Part shown: positions 22,301 to 32,640 of the stretch, piece by piece
Numbering within the stretch: position 1 is the stretch's first letter
How the letters are laid out: each line of letters opens with the position of its first letter
Assembly (NCBI RefSeq): GCF_000002235.5
Contig: NW_022145599.1
Coordinates: forward strand, 9,548,897-9,612,896
Direction of reading: 5' to 3'
DNA length: 64,000 bases
DNA from: Strongylocentrotus purpuratus
Lineage: Eukaryota; Echinodermata; Echinoidea; Camarodonta; Strongylocentrotidae
Notes under the pieces: model-generated
The model's database searches: none
Seen by the model: only the letters and a program-made list of their open reading frames with translations
What the model was told of the DNA's origin: nothing
Translations under genes and position numbers: made by a program

Positions 22301-24924
22301 TTCAGCAGTTTTCCATTTGAACCAGCTATGAAACGCAGGTTGCTTAATCCTAATCTCCAAATAGCTTCCTTCCTAGCTTCACTAAGGGACCTCTCTGTGT
22401 TATGAGGGGGTAGCTGTGGTAGTAATTCTTTGATCCGCACAAGATGTTCAAGACGACTGTCCTCGCTGAGTTGGTCAAAGACCAACAGAATGTACTTTTC
22501 ATACACATCAATCTCTGTTGTATTAGACAATTCTAGCTTCTTGTATAGAGATGCAAGCGATACGTTGTACTGTAGAAATATAGCGCTTGTGGTACTAACC
22601 CATTTATCTTGTTCTTCTTTCGGAATCCCACTTGGGAGGACAAGAACTGTGTCAAAACCTCTGATACTGACAAAGTCACCTGCAATAGACATGAAGCAAG
22701 GCAGGCTCTTCAACCTCTTGAGATCAGCTGGGCTTCCACAGTTACTGAAGAATCTCAGGATTTCTTCATGTTGATGAGCTATGAGGTTACTGAATCTCCC
22801 GACGTCTCTATCAACCCAGTACATCAAAGCATCTAAAACCCTCGTGCTAGCACCCCTATGTGTGACGAGATGATGTATTAAGCTATTCTTGTCTTCGCGA
22901 AGAATGAATTTTTCGACCTTGTAGACGTTCAGTGATTCGAGTGCGGAGTAGATTGGCCAATAATCCGACTTGGTTGGTTGGACTATTATCGTAGAGGATA
23001 AACTGATAGGTGCCACAAGCTTAATTTCCTGAGGATACCGAGTTTTTGTTTCAGTGACAGGTAATATTGCCCAACGGCCAAGTTCAGCTCTGATATCGTG
23101 AGCAACATCAGTCAACTTGTTCGTCTTTGTGCAAAAGGATTCAAGAAGACTCCACAAACGTTCAAACCATTCAGATGAAAGGTTGTTCTGGAGCGTTATT
23201 ATTTCATCTGAAGCACATTCGAGATAAGGGTGGCAATCATCAAGAAGCGCAGAAACTGCTCTCACATCAAGCTTACAAAAGACATCGGCATTTCGTGGTA
23301 GAGTGTCTAGAAAGTCGATTTGTAGAAACCTATGACTCTGAGGCTTGAAAAGATCGCAGAATTCTGATGCAAAGACTCGCTCATCACGTGATAACCTCCT
23401 CAAGTTCCCATCCTGAGTGAAGAGCAATGGTAGTCCGTGGAGATTGTCTTTGAAGTTAGATTTTGTTCCCTTCTTGCAGTAATTAATGAGTCCCATCAGT
23501 CTCTTCTCGTCTTGGATCCTTGACTTTGAAAGTGGCATTGGTAATTGCCTCTGAAGGGGGTTGTCTCCGCCAAGAAAACACACCACATTTGAAGGTAAAA
23601 CTTCAAGAACTTCATAGTTTCCTGACTCAGGGTTCATCGTTTCCTGATTGAGATGGTTGCAAGCATTACGGAGATGGTACATTACCCATGTCGGAGACTC
23701 TAGTATTGAATATGTGATTTCGATCAATGTCTCCTTCAGTTTTTTCACATTTTCTTGATTCTCAGCTTTCAAGTAGCTAGGTAATGTGTAGTTGTCACTC
23801 ATTTGGCTTGGCACTGTGTTGAAATATCCCACCTTTGATTCGTCTGGAGACTGCATGGGCACGACAGGGGTCTTCCATGTTAGGAAAAAGTCGCTGTTGC
23901 CATCATCTTTTCTGTATAGAGAAGGAAATAGCATCAGGGCTTTCGAGGCAACAATTTCGTATACACTGGCTTCAAGCGCTTTCCAGTACGACCCTTTCTC
24001 GCCGATGTTAGGAAAGAAAGTGTGGTATTTCTGAAGTAGTTTCAAAGTGTGATCTTTCTGTTCACATGACATCGATTCTGACCATTCATATTTCTTGACA
24101 AAGAATTCCTTTATCCACAACAGCAAATTCACATAAGCCGGTGCAATAACTTTCTGGGTGACATGAAAGTTCCACTTTGTTTTTTCATCTGTCTTGCTAC
24201 CTTCCCACAAGTGTCTTCTACTCTCATGGTCTAAGGCGAAGTATCCGTGCACGTGAACTGGTAGTCCCGTTGCAATGGGAAGGGGTAAGAAGCAGAAAGC
24301 CGTTCCTTCGAGTCCCTCTTCTTTTCCTGTCAGACGGGCAGCAACAGCCCCCACTGGAAGTAGTTTACGTTTTCGCATTATGTTTTCTTCAGCCGTGTCT
24401 GTACTTCCTACTTGCTGACATATCACCCAATCCTCATCTCTTCCTGTCCCTTTCAATCTCATCTGGTATATGACTCCTGCTGGTTCTGGTTTCCGGGAGC
24501 CATCCTGTTCTGCGCTACTGATATCTTGAACTTTGCGCAGGAAATCCATTTTCTTTTCACCTTCCACTTCGGTTATCTCTGCTGTGATAGCATGAGTAGA
24601 GCCAATAACTCCTGATCTTGTTACCTCTGATATGCTGATTTTAGTGATGTTTTTCAGAAACAAAAGACTCTCGAATGCAGCATCCTCAAAATCTTGTAGT
24701 AGCTTCCGAATCTCTGTAGGTCGCCATACGTTTTTGTTGAGTGTCGAAGCTTCCTTCCGCAATGGAAAACGAAAAACAGTAAAGTCCTCTTCTCCATCTG
24801 CAAGTATGTCTTCCAAGTAACATTGAAAGATATCTGGGAACGAAGAACGCACACTACCATTAACTTTTATCTGAAGGCCCGGCTTAATCGGTGTTGCTCC
24901 CGGAATATATTTCAGCAGAGGGTC
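19381..24924 (-). CDS. sacs: Sacsin-like protein, C-terminal part of the giant last exon (rest of SRR3, J-like, HEPN)
   Basis: Sacsin is a giant cytosolic co-chaperone linked in vertebrates to intermediate-filament and mitochondrial organisation. This part is open for about 1847 codons from DPLLKYIPGATPIKPG (third SRR, after its GxxGxGFN box) to the stop. An SRR landmark is AFCFLPLPIATGLPVHVHGY. Near the end comes ELTKKALPRLKLKWHPREHP, the J-domain-like helix II/loop with HPR in place of HPD (20083-20091). A Gly/Ser-rich linker follows, then a HEPN domain from NARRWLRQGQEDLRAAQ to about 19390 (YKCHQSVEKALKAAQLA, ARYPDRC). In the genome this frame is shifted by one base from the upstream half at a T4 run (24925-24928). 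Its first ATG upstream (25005) overlaps the other frame and is not a believable start. Confidence 0.9.
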   Translation of the reverse strand, partial: DPLLKYIPGATPIKPGLQIKVNGSVRSSFPDIFQCYLEDILADGEEDFTVFRFPLRKEASTLNKNVWRPTEIRKLLQDFEDAAFESLLFLKNITKISISEVTRSGVIGSTHAITAEITEVEGEKKMDFLRKVQDISSAEQDGSRKPEPAGVIYQMRLKGTGRDEDWVICQQVGSTDTAEENIMRKRKLLPVGAVAARLTGKEEGLEGTAFCFLPLPIATGLPVHVHGYFALDHESRRHLWEGSKTDEKTKWNFHVTQKVIAPAYVNLLLWIKEFFVKKYEWSESMSCEQKDHTLKLLQKYHTFFPNIGEKGSYWKALEASVYEIVASKALMLFPSLYRKDDGNSDFFLTWKTPVVPMQSPDESKVGYFNTVPSQMSDNYTLPSYLKAENQENVKKLKETLIEITYSILESPTWVMYHLRNACNHLNQETMNPESGNYEVLEVLPSNVVCFLGGDNPLQRQLPMPLSKSRIQDEKRLMGLINYCKKGTKSNFKDNLHGLPLLFTQDGNLRRLSRDERVFASEFCDLFKPQSHRFLQIDFLDTLPRNADVFCKLDVRAVSALLDDCHPYLECASDEIITLQNNLSSEWFERLWSLLESFCTKTNKLTDVAHDIRAELGRWAILPVTETKTRYPQEIKLVAPISLSSTIIVQPTKSDYWPIYSALESLNVYKVEKFILREDKNSLIHHLVTHRGASTRVLDALMYWVDRDVGRFSNLIAHQHEEILRFFSNCGSPADLKRLKSLPCFMSIAGDFVSIRGFDTVLVLPSGIPKEEQDKWVSTTSAIFLQYNVSLASLYKKLELSNTTEIDVYEKYILLVFDQLSEDSRLEHLVRIKELLPQLPPHNTERSLSEARKEAIWRLGLSNLRFIAGSNGKLLKAKDFYDPEVKIFALMWNEVQLPPKRIIDCLGHAFLREIGLQVVITRDLFLSFAQQVQVSHSDLKEMKEKSNALVSELRRRCDLHKDPSFLQRVGMVDFLVSDGFNTEMKSIHPPFMNKGTLMRYSGSSSFEHIRLLWSTNIVLPYYTASGKCFPCGISIHEKMSVTQDPEFMSVFQHLRNICDRLQQKNDKKISHPEYLASVLQDILTFVSSMCAGQNCSQEDPCERCCIIRDELRNVPIVFLELEDEHRLVKAEQISRTMEGNLEPFLYQLPNKWVPFFKLFQILGGTVKPSIRQYAFVLESLYERGQSAWSNPNVAKMVDRATCGLYEELIKTDSSQIAAAFVPGHSLYLPSCQQSLERSDRLLVNDVDHYSNRLRRSNQLLVKIYPSHEQIAQEAIARLPERMKPKAVSTEVKEMLSKTGNNSRKCCYLTRNEPCEFGRRLQILQSKEFLEAVCSIMRHNRRAVDEETRKQFRDRLTRLKITCIQQLHSIMQINGQDIEGSETEVPSFINSDNELFVQHSEGEHRMETLLSVAIHVNQVLGNVFEDKYISILLSQEYPATIPKALARFGIAQEIMEDDTSFELPNPGSTIPEKIYHLIEHDPWTSFSTGDYVGYAQTDDDGDYYIYAVIVEKIRNESLESVYLIEIGKDSPIEANVLDMHKIHIPKSISGMEFVPSDQVNSNGAGPCLSGHRESSLLTDVEKAKRKVTAELEEIWQLAPELTKKALPRLKLKWHPREHPEGPKKMFVEASEHLQSELQRLGKGLSKTSSSYEDLFKSPEQRAREDQRRYTESGGFESGFSGGAGFGGRGARGSSGSANWNIFTEALRSPDIRNARRWLRQGQEDLRAAQHDLNPHDEPSLEWVAYKCHQSVEKALKAAQLAIRGLYDFTHNIISLAREVSEHLKSSEFLQDVRQLSSLVGDQRARYPDRCASSQIPHEVFSDQSKGEEMIQLTRKILAVVQTSLVPSRS

Positions 24925-27900
24925 AAAACATGCATAATCGGTCACCATTGGAGATGAAACTTGGGCAATCCGTGAGTTGATACACGGCATTGAAACCGAC
25001 CCCATAACGGCCTATCTTTCCCATGTGATCAGCTTTGCTACCTTCTCCAAGATTCTGTATCCCACGAATATTGTCATCTGTAAAAGACTTGTTGTTGAAG
25101 ACACAAAGAGCAGGACCCTGCAAAGCTTTCATGTTATCGCCTAGAAGCTTCTTTCCATTATGTAAGCGAGGATCGTAGACAAAGTGGATTTGAGTTGCCC
25201 CAGCATCATCTGCATTCTGAAGAAGTTCTTTTAGTATTGTTTCATCAGACGGGTATGAATCAAGAATTCTCTTGATACGGTTTGTAAGTTCCTCATGCTG
25301 GCCAAATTCTTCTGGGAAATCCATTTCATGTGGCCAGAGCATCTGTTGTCGAACATCCTTCACTTTCAGCTTTTTTGCTAGCATAAAACTGATTCTAATG
25401 TGACACTTATGGTGTTTGACTTCGTCGTGTTCTAACCAGTTAACGTCCCTATAGCAGAGATCTGATACAGGCCTCATGCACATGTGCTCATCTGGGAGAA
25501 ATGTATCTTGAATTGGTTTCCCATCATCATGATCTTTTAGGAAACTGGCAAGTCGATCGGCAGCTAGGATAGCAACCTCCAAGACCTCGTCGTCTAAAGG
25601 TTTCCCACTGCTATCATCGTGTATAGATTGGAGAACACCTCGATAGTCTCCGGCATCAAATTCCCTCTTCAATGATGCACGTTCCAGAAGAGTAGGATAC
25701 TTTTTCAGGAACTGGGAAGCTTTATTTAGATACGGCGGAAGATCTCTACCTCCATCGGCAACCACAGAGGCCACTACAAACTTGCGATCTACAAGGAAGA
25801 ATGATTGATTTTGAAGATCTTCCTTGGAGATGTCTGGACTATTGTCTTTACAAGCAATTTCAACACGCTCGTAGACCGCCTTGCATATCATTTGTAACTG
25901 ATGACCAGAAATGCATTCAGTATTCATTTCGTAGTGACTACGAAAGTTTGAAAACTGCCTGAGTACATCTTGGACAGAGGGATATTTATCTACAAGACCA
26001 AGGAAATGCTCGACTGTCAAGGGAAGCTTCCACTCTTCTGATTCATCCACAACGTTTGACGTGCTGCTTACCAAATATGTTTTAGAATGAGAGTACACAT
26101 CATTCGCAGATGCATAAGCACAAGAGTCCGTTTCCACCCACGGTAGAGCTGGATCTCTGTTTCCCTCACACAAGATAGGCAAGAATGGTATACTGGCCAG
26201 CCGTTCTTTGAGGTTTTTCTTCTTATTCCAATCACTCCCCAACATCTCCGACAGATACTTCAGTACAGCATGGCATCTCGTTTGAGCTCCTTCCATACAG
26301 CTTGAATGCAGAATGTGAACAGTCTCGCATCGTTCGACGAAAATATCCGCATGAAGATAGTCTTTCACCATTCCTAGCTTAGTTAGTGACGCCAATGTGT
26401 CGGTGGCATTGAATTTTTCTCCCAGAGGGAAAACCTCGTCAGACTCCGAGTACAAAGGCGCAGCTTTGCCTTTCGGGTGTACTAGATCACACGGTTTCCG
26501 CAGTTCAGTTCCTCCTTCTACTGGTATGCATTCTACATCTTTAAGCATCTGCTGTAGTGTGTCTTCACTTTTATTGAGTGCAAACAGAACCAGTTGATTT
26601 CTGATGTTGTCCGGCACCTGACTGATTTGTGATAGGAAAGCTTCATGGAAGAACCTGTTGAAATCATAGGTTCTCTTGAGAACTTCGTCTATCAGCTGTA
26701 CTCTCTTTAGGGCTCTCCAAGTTTTCTCGGTCAATGACATCACTTCTTTTGATGGGAGATGTTCGCTTAGTACCTGTGTTACTACATCACTGACGGATGT
26801 CTCCTTTTGAACTTCTTCACTAAGGAACACAACATTCGTGAACTGATGCAATGTGCCATCTTTCCAGAACAACGATGGTTCACGGCCATCAAGCCCATGT
26901 ACCATTGCCTTGTAGAAAGCATCAAACAGTGCTGAACATTCTGAAATCTTTGGTACTTCATCAGCATCCGGCCACAACTGTTCAGGAGACATATCAGATC
27001 CGTATGTGTCCTTCACTTGTTGAATAAACTCACTGTCAGACAAGAGTGCAACGTACGCTCTGCATATCACATCTGCCAGAATAATGTGATTCCATTTCTC
27101 AGATATCAACCTTCCATCGGGCACTGGCATGTGAAGACTCCATCGGTCCTCTTTTACAGCAAAAGATCCGTTTATATGTACCGGGAGCATGCTGTTAATT
27201 GAGAGGGGAAGAAAGCAGTAGACCTTTTTCTCAAATGTAGACATTGGTAGTCTATGAAAAGGAAAGGCAACTGCACCTTCAGGTGAAAGTCCACACTCTT
27301 TGCCATCCGGAGTTTTTGCGAGAGCTGCCGCCTGTTCTGAAGTCTTGCATATCACTTTGACAATGTCCAGGTCTCCACTAACTTCTGGTTTCAGTGACAT
27401 CACTTCATTTCCCTTTGCAGTCATTGTGCAGCGGAATGATTCAGTTGAAATGGCCGTATTATTCTCCTTCAACCTAGGAGATCGCACGGTCTTCTCTATG
27501 GTGAGTAACTTCTCAGCCCTAGAAGGATCGATAGAATTCTCAGAAAGGTAGAACAGCGCAACCTTCTTTACCCTTTTGGTGAACACCAGGAGGTTTTGTG
27601 ATGATTCCCACATTTTCTGCATCAGGTTGATCAGTTTTTCCTCATCGTAGCTCTCCTTGCATATTTGGCTTTTCTGAGCAGCTTCTTTCGAACGGAGGGG
27701 CAGTCTAAAGAGTGTTCCGTTGTAGTTGAATGGCTCATTTCCTCCACTGAGATCGAGCCCAAACACTCCATTGAAAGGCTTGAACTGATCTGGGAATCTC
27801 TGGAGTGCTTTAGTGCTATTCAATCTGAGACGTACACCGGGTTGACTCTTGTTCGGGAGAACGTTTCCAAGGTGTGTGGTATGAGGATCGAAAAACTGCA

Positions 27901-29346
27901 TGTAGTTCATACTAACAAAACTTGGAACATCAGTTATGCGGTACACCGAGTTGAAACCGGTCCCGAACTTCCCAATCTTTTCAGCGTCCTTTTCTTTGGT
28001 GCGACCTCCAAGACGGAGAATGTTTTCAAAGTCTTGGTCTGTGAATACGGCATCGTTGTATACCCAAAGGGCTGGTCCCTGACAAGACTTCATTTCAGGA
28101 TCGAATAGTTTCTGGATAGCACTTTCGTTATTTCTCATGTCGATGAGAAAGCGAACTTCCTGAGCTCCTGCATCTTCCGCATTCTGTATCATTTCACTAA
28201 CGATAGCGGTGTCCGAATAGTTGTTCTTGAGAATGTTCCACAAGCGCATAGTCAGGGGTTCATGCTGCCCTGCTTGTGTGAAACCGTGCAATTCTTCTGA
28301 ATCTAGGAGAAGTCGACTGACAGGTCGTACATGGAGGAATATTGCAAGGTCCATTGAGATATCTGAATGAATCAAAGCAAAGTCTTCATCGTCATCCATC
28401 TCCTCATTGTCGGTGCTTTGTCTCAACCAGTCTCTGTCCACGTATGCGCTCTCATCAACTGGAATGAGATGACATTTTCTTGTTTGCGATGGAACGATTA
28501 AGCGTACCCGAGCTTCTTCTGAGAGCTCTCCTGTGGCATGTAGATGGTGAAGGATCTGCAGTACAAGTTGGCGCTGTCTTTGTTGGAAGATAACATTTTC
28601 TCCCTGTGCGTCACATTTTCTCTTGATTTCATGTAGTATATCAACCAGAGCTTCCGAATTTGTGTCGATGTTCCTTTTGACTCCAAGCACTTCAAACAAA
28701 TCCTTAAACGCACAAGTAGCCTGAGGAATAGATGCCATGTAAGGAGCTAGATCGAACGGGAGATTACCTGTACACATTTTGCTTGGTTCTGAAAAGCCGT
28801 TGCCATTCCACACACAACACTTTACTCGATCCAATATATAGTTCCTGACGTTGGAATCACGTTGCATTTCTTTCCTCAGAAATGCATAGATCTCCTTGAG
28901 CATCGGTATTATGTCTGTTACATCTTGTTCTGTTCTGTCTGTGGCATACTTCACACAATGTTTTATTTGTGCTATGACGTCCAAGATCATTGGAGTGTGG
29001 AATTTTATTCCAAGCAGAGTGAATGCTGTGGAAAACAGAACATCGTGTTGAGAAATAAAAGACTTGGAAGCTCCAGATATTAGCACGGCTTGCTTCGTTT
29101 CTATCAAAATCTCTTGAGGAGTTGTGAGAGGGGATGAAGTGTTCCCACGCCATTCGATATCCGGTGGGTAATATTCTGGTGGAGACCGTTTACAAGGGAT
29201 ACATCGTTTGTTCATCATGAAATCTCTTACAGTGCTGCCGTCGGCCAGTGAACGGTCAAAAAGACCAGGGTTCTTCCCGAGGAGATCGAGTAAAGCTCTG
29301 GCCTTCTTGGGGCACTGTGTTTTCTCAACAAGATCAACACATGCAA
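24925..29346 (-). CDS. sacs: Sacsin-like protein, middle part of the giant last exon (SRR2 and start of SRR3)
   Basis: Open for about 1470 codons. After the SRR1 tail (CPKKARALLDLLGKNPGLF, CIPCKRSPPEYYPPDIEWRG), SRR2 begins near 28270. It has the Hsp90-like nucleotide-binding motifs [16 protein letters not shown] (about 28150-28195) and GKFGTGFNSVYRITDVPSF (about 27930-27985). SRR3 starts near 25300 with ELLQNADDAGATQIHF and GRYGVGFNAVYQLTDCPSF. The frame then runs into TGA after LCMF because the minus strand has TTTT where TTT would continue into DPLLKY. The upstream edge is set by the TTGCAT repeat at 29341-29346, where GCA-TGT-GTT-GAT continues in frame from the exon ending at 34265. There is no in-frame ATG until DFMMNKRC, so a separate gene start here is not obvious. 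Confidence 0.9.
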
Positions 29347-29355
29347 CCAAAGACG

Positions 29356-29479
29356 TTTAAATATAATTACTAGACGGAAAGCAGCACGCGCGGAAACCAT
29401 GCAGATGAATGGGATTAGACTCCGCCTCTTTTGGATCATTTGAAGACAAAATAAGCCACCGAGGCGGCTCTTTGATTGG
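29356..29479 (-). promoter_or_regulatory. Promoter-like sequence facing the downstream half of the sacsin gene
   Basis: On the minus strand a CCAAT box (CCAATC, 29474-29479), a GC-rich AGGCGGAG element (about 29422-29430) and a TATA-like TTATATTTAAA (29356-29366) occur in the usual order. They end about 10 bp before the insertion edge. This is only motif evidence. If active it would start transcripts at the 3' two-thirds of the gene. Confidence 0.2.
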
Positions 29480-29574
29480 ATATGAGCCTCATGAATATGT
29501 ATTTTATCGATAGTATCGTTTAAGAAACCGGATAATATATTTGACCTCATTGCGTCACTTTAATTATGCAGATT

Positions 29575-32500
29575 TATGCACGACGCAGGCTACTCGCACA
29601 AACTGAGAAGATTTAGTTCATTGAGAATGGGTGAGTAATTGATTGAAATATGAGTAGATTAAGTGAATTTAGTCATCAATTTTGAAAAATCTGCAATAGT
29701 CTTTGTGATCTATGGTAATTTCGTTACATTGTGAGACCGTTCTCAACAGATTTTGGGGGAAAAGAATAGGAAATTATTGCTCTTGAAATTGAACTTTGAT
29801 TTTCATCGTCATGAAATAGTTTGACTGCGGTTTGCCGTCATTTCACCCTAGTACTCCAGTTAGGGGCCCGGCCGTTCCGGCAGGCCCACCCCGGGGAATT
29901 TCGGTGCTCATCTGCATCAAGATAAAACTTTCTAATCAAGTTTTATTTCAGATTTGATCGTCATCATGAATCTAATTCATCAATCATCGATTTAATTTAA
30001 ATCGAGATTTTACGTTACACCTTACAATAATCTCTGAAGCATGATTTTTTTGATAATCCAAGTGAATTAATTCTTGTTAAAATCTTTAGTAGATGTTGAC
30101 TCTGATGGCTTTACTTATCAGTGCCATCCGTTCGCTCAGTTGCATCCGTGTCAAATTTATTTAGACCAAAATTATCTGTGACCATTGATAATCAAACCAC
30201 TCCAAATCCTATTTCATTTAGATGTAAACCTGGAACTTATTAATAAAAAGTATTCAAAAAACATCAACACTAGGATTTGTTTATTTAATAATTAGATTTT
30301 GTGTGGGTCCAGCATGCTTGTCAAGTTATCATTTAGAGTCTAGTCTATCAGTGGCGTACGCAGGATTTTTTCAAGGGGGAGGGGGGGGGGGGTTAACATT
30401 TTGAAATCGGACCAAAAATTTCGCAACGACTCAGCCAGCCACTGAATAAGCATGGGGGGGGGGGGGGTTTAGGTCATCCATTTGGATTTTTTTTTTTGTA
30501 TTAAAAAACAAACAAAAAAACAACAACAACACTAAAAAAAGGGGGGGGGGGGGTTTCCAGAAAAACATACACATAAAAAAAAACTGAAAGTAGGGGGGTT
30601 TACCCCAACCCCACCCCCCCCCCTGCGTACGCTTCTGACTCCTGTTATTATACTTTTAATATAATTATTAGAGATTTTTTTCTTCTCTGAATTGTGCAGT
30701 TCATGTTGATAAATCTATTTGTTTGTGTAAGAGAAGACCCCTTGTCCACAATTATGTTTACTTATGAAGTCCACTTCTTCTTGTCTTAATAAACCAATTC
30801 TACTTAAGACTTCTTTATATCTAGGCCATATAAAGAATTTTTTAGGCACAAGTTAAATCTTCCATTTGATTTTACTTTGTACTGTGGTCCATTAAATTGG
30901 AATGTTGATTTCCACACTATATTAAAATTAAGGCCAACCATGACATGAAAAAAAGCTTTTATGCTAGATCTATTTTTATTTTGTTAAAAAGAAAGGGACG
31001 CCTTGATTGTCGTATTGATTTTGTTTTCTTTTTGTTCCAACAGATGGAAACTGATGAAGAGCTGGAAGGAGTTAACTGATGAGTAGACATTACAACATTT
31101 CTTATATTTTCAAGATGAAGCTGAAAGTCCCATGCAGGTAAAATTTTCAGGATATTTAGCACACAAATATTAAACGACCACCTATTAATTCACTAAAAAG
31201 GAAATGGAACTAAGTGTATGTTTCAAGTGTGTATAGTGGAGGAAATATTTTATTCTAGTTCTTCCCTTTCTTTGTTTACAAAGGGATTTGTCCTTATTTA
31301 CAGGAGGTCCTGTGTGTAGAAGAACGATGTCTAATGCACATTCAAAGCACTACATAATAATGATAATGATCATACATGTAGGGTATACACAGGACCCCTC
31401 ATTACTTTTTTTTTGTAAGTGGTCCTTTCACTTCTTGAGCAATGAAGATGAAGAAGAACACAACATAAGATTAACAAAAGTCTGTTTATACGATGAATTA
31501 TGGTTGATATGTATCTATTATTATCACTTTTTAATTGAAGTACCTACATTGCTTTCTCTTATGTAGGATGATGCTTCTCTACAGTGGATGATGAAAGCAT
31601 GCTGATTACAAACCCAGGAGAGGAATAAAGAACAGATATTGACAGAATCATATCTAGAGATGTGGGCCTACTGCACTTCATACAAGCAAGTGTGCTAATA
31701 TACCATGTAGGTACCCCCAATAAACTATTGTAGAACACATTTATCATGCAGAAAGTTATAGATCTGACAATTATATTTTTCATTGTCCATTGACTTGTAA
31801 AAGAATACTTGACTGAATATCACAATTGTGATTTAGATTAAAACTAAAATGTCAATATACATGAAATATAAGTCTACATAACGTATGTTTCAATAGCATT
31901 ATTTCCTGTACATTCTCTGTTCCAAGTTGTTTGGTCATTTTATGTAAACCGAGTATTATTCATTTATGACCACGAGTTTACATTACAAGTACATTGTACA
32001 TGTACCAGTATTACTTATTTCATACTTGTCTGATCCAAGCTCCATCAGGCCTATTGTCTTAATGGGATCATCAGAAATAATCTAACATGTGGTCAGTAAC
32101 TAGTCTTGTAGGAAAAAAAGTTTAGGTTTTCCCAATAGAACCCCAAGTGAATATTAGTCCTTCCTCTTTTTGTCAGAGCAGGTATCAGGGATTCAGGGTG
32201 TATGTTATTAGTTGTTGTTTATTTTCTTATACACTGTATCTTGTTTCATTTTCCCATTCAACAGACTTGGGTCATCATCACAGCCCTTTCTTCTGAAAAC
32301 TAGCCTACAACTTCATTGATGAATGCAGAAGACATCTACATGGGACTACGTCTTAAAGATGCCCCCTCATATAATGAAAGAGGACAGTAGAGATGGGTTT
32401 AAACTTGAATATTTACATACTATTTATTTATTATTTGTATTATATGTTTGTAGAATACCACATTTAAAAAAAGCTAATGAATTTATCATCTTGTCAACTT

Positions 32501-32640
32501 TCAAATAATTAAAGATAACTAATCATCAATGAATAAACATTAATGAAATTTTAACAATGTCAACTACCATCTTATAGGATGAAACTGAGTGCTGGGCAGA
32601 AAGAAATTTCCTTGAAATTTGAGAGATAAAGATCTATCAG
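29575..32640 (+). ncRNA. Candidate spliced non-coding transcript inside the insertion
   Basis: Good splice sites line up on the plus strand: a donor GAATGG/GTGAGT after 29630; an exon 31044-31137 between TTTTTGTTCCAACAG and CATGCAG/GTAAAA; acceptors TCCTTATTTACAG (exon from 31304), GCTTTCTCTTATGTAG (from 31567), CCCATTCAACAG (from 32265) and CCATCTTATAG (from 32578). The exons carry no long frame; the first ATG in the second exon gives about a dozen codons. This could be a lncRNA or UTR exons divergent from the sacsin gene, or chance sites in AT-rich DNA. Confidence 0.22.
30349..30637. mobile_element. hAT-like MITE with poly-G core (GGCGTACGCAGG type)
   Basis: The ends CAGTGGCGTACGCAGG and CCTGCGTACGCTTCTG are imperfect inverted repeats. 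The interior is G-run rich (about 30381, 30455, 30541) with T/A runs and no coding. The flanking 8-mers do not match well, so the target duplication has decayed or the ends are shifted. It lies within the 4.9-kb insertion. Confidence 0.6.

Noticed and set aside
24923-25005. Programmed ribosomal frameshift or two separate overlapping genes
   Set aside because: No slippery-site or family precedent is known to me for sacsin. A one-base homopolymer change explains the overlap, and the downstream ATG lies in out-of-frame sequence.
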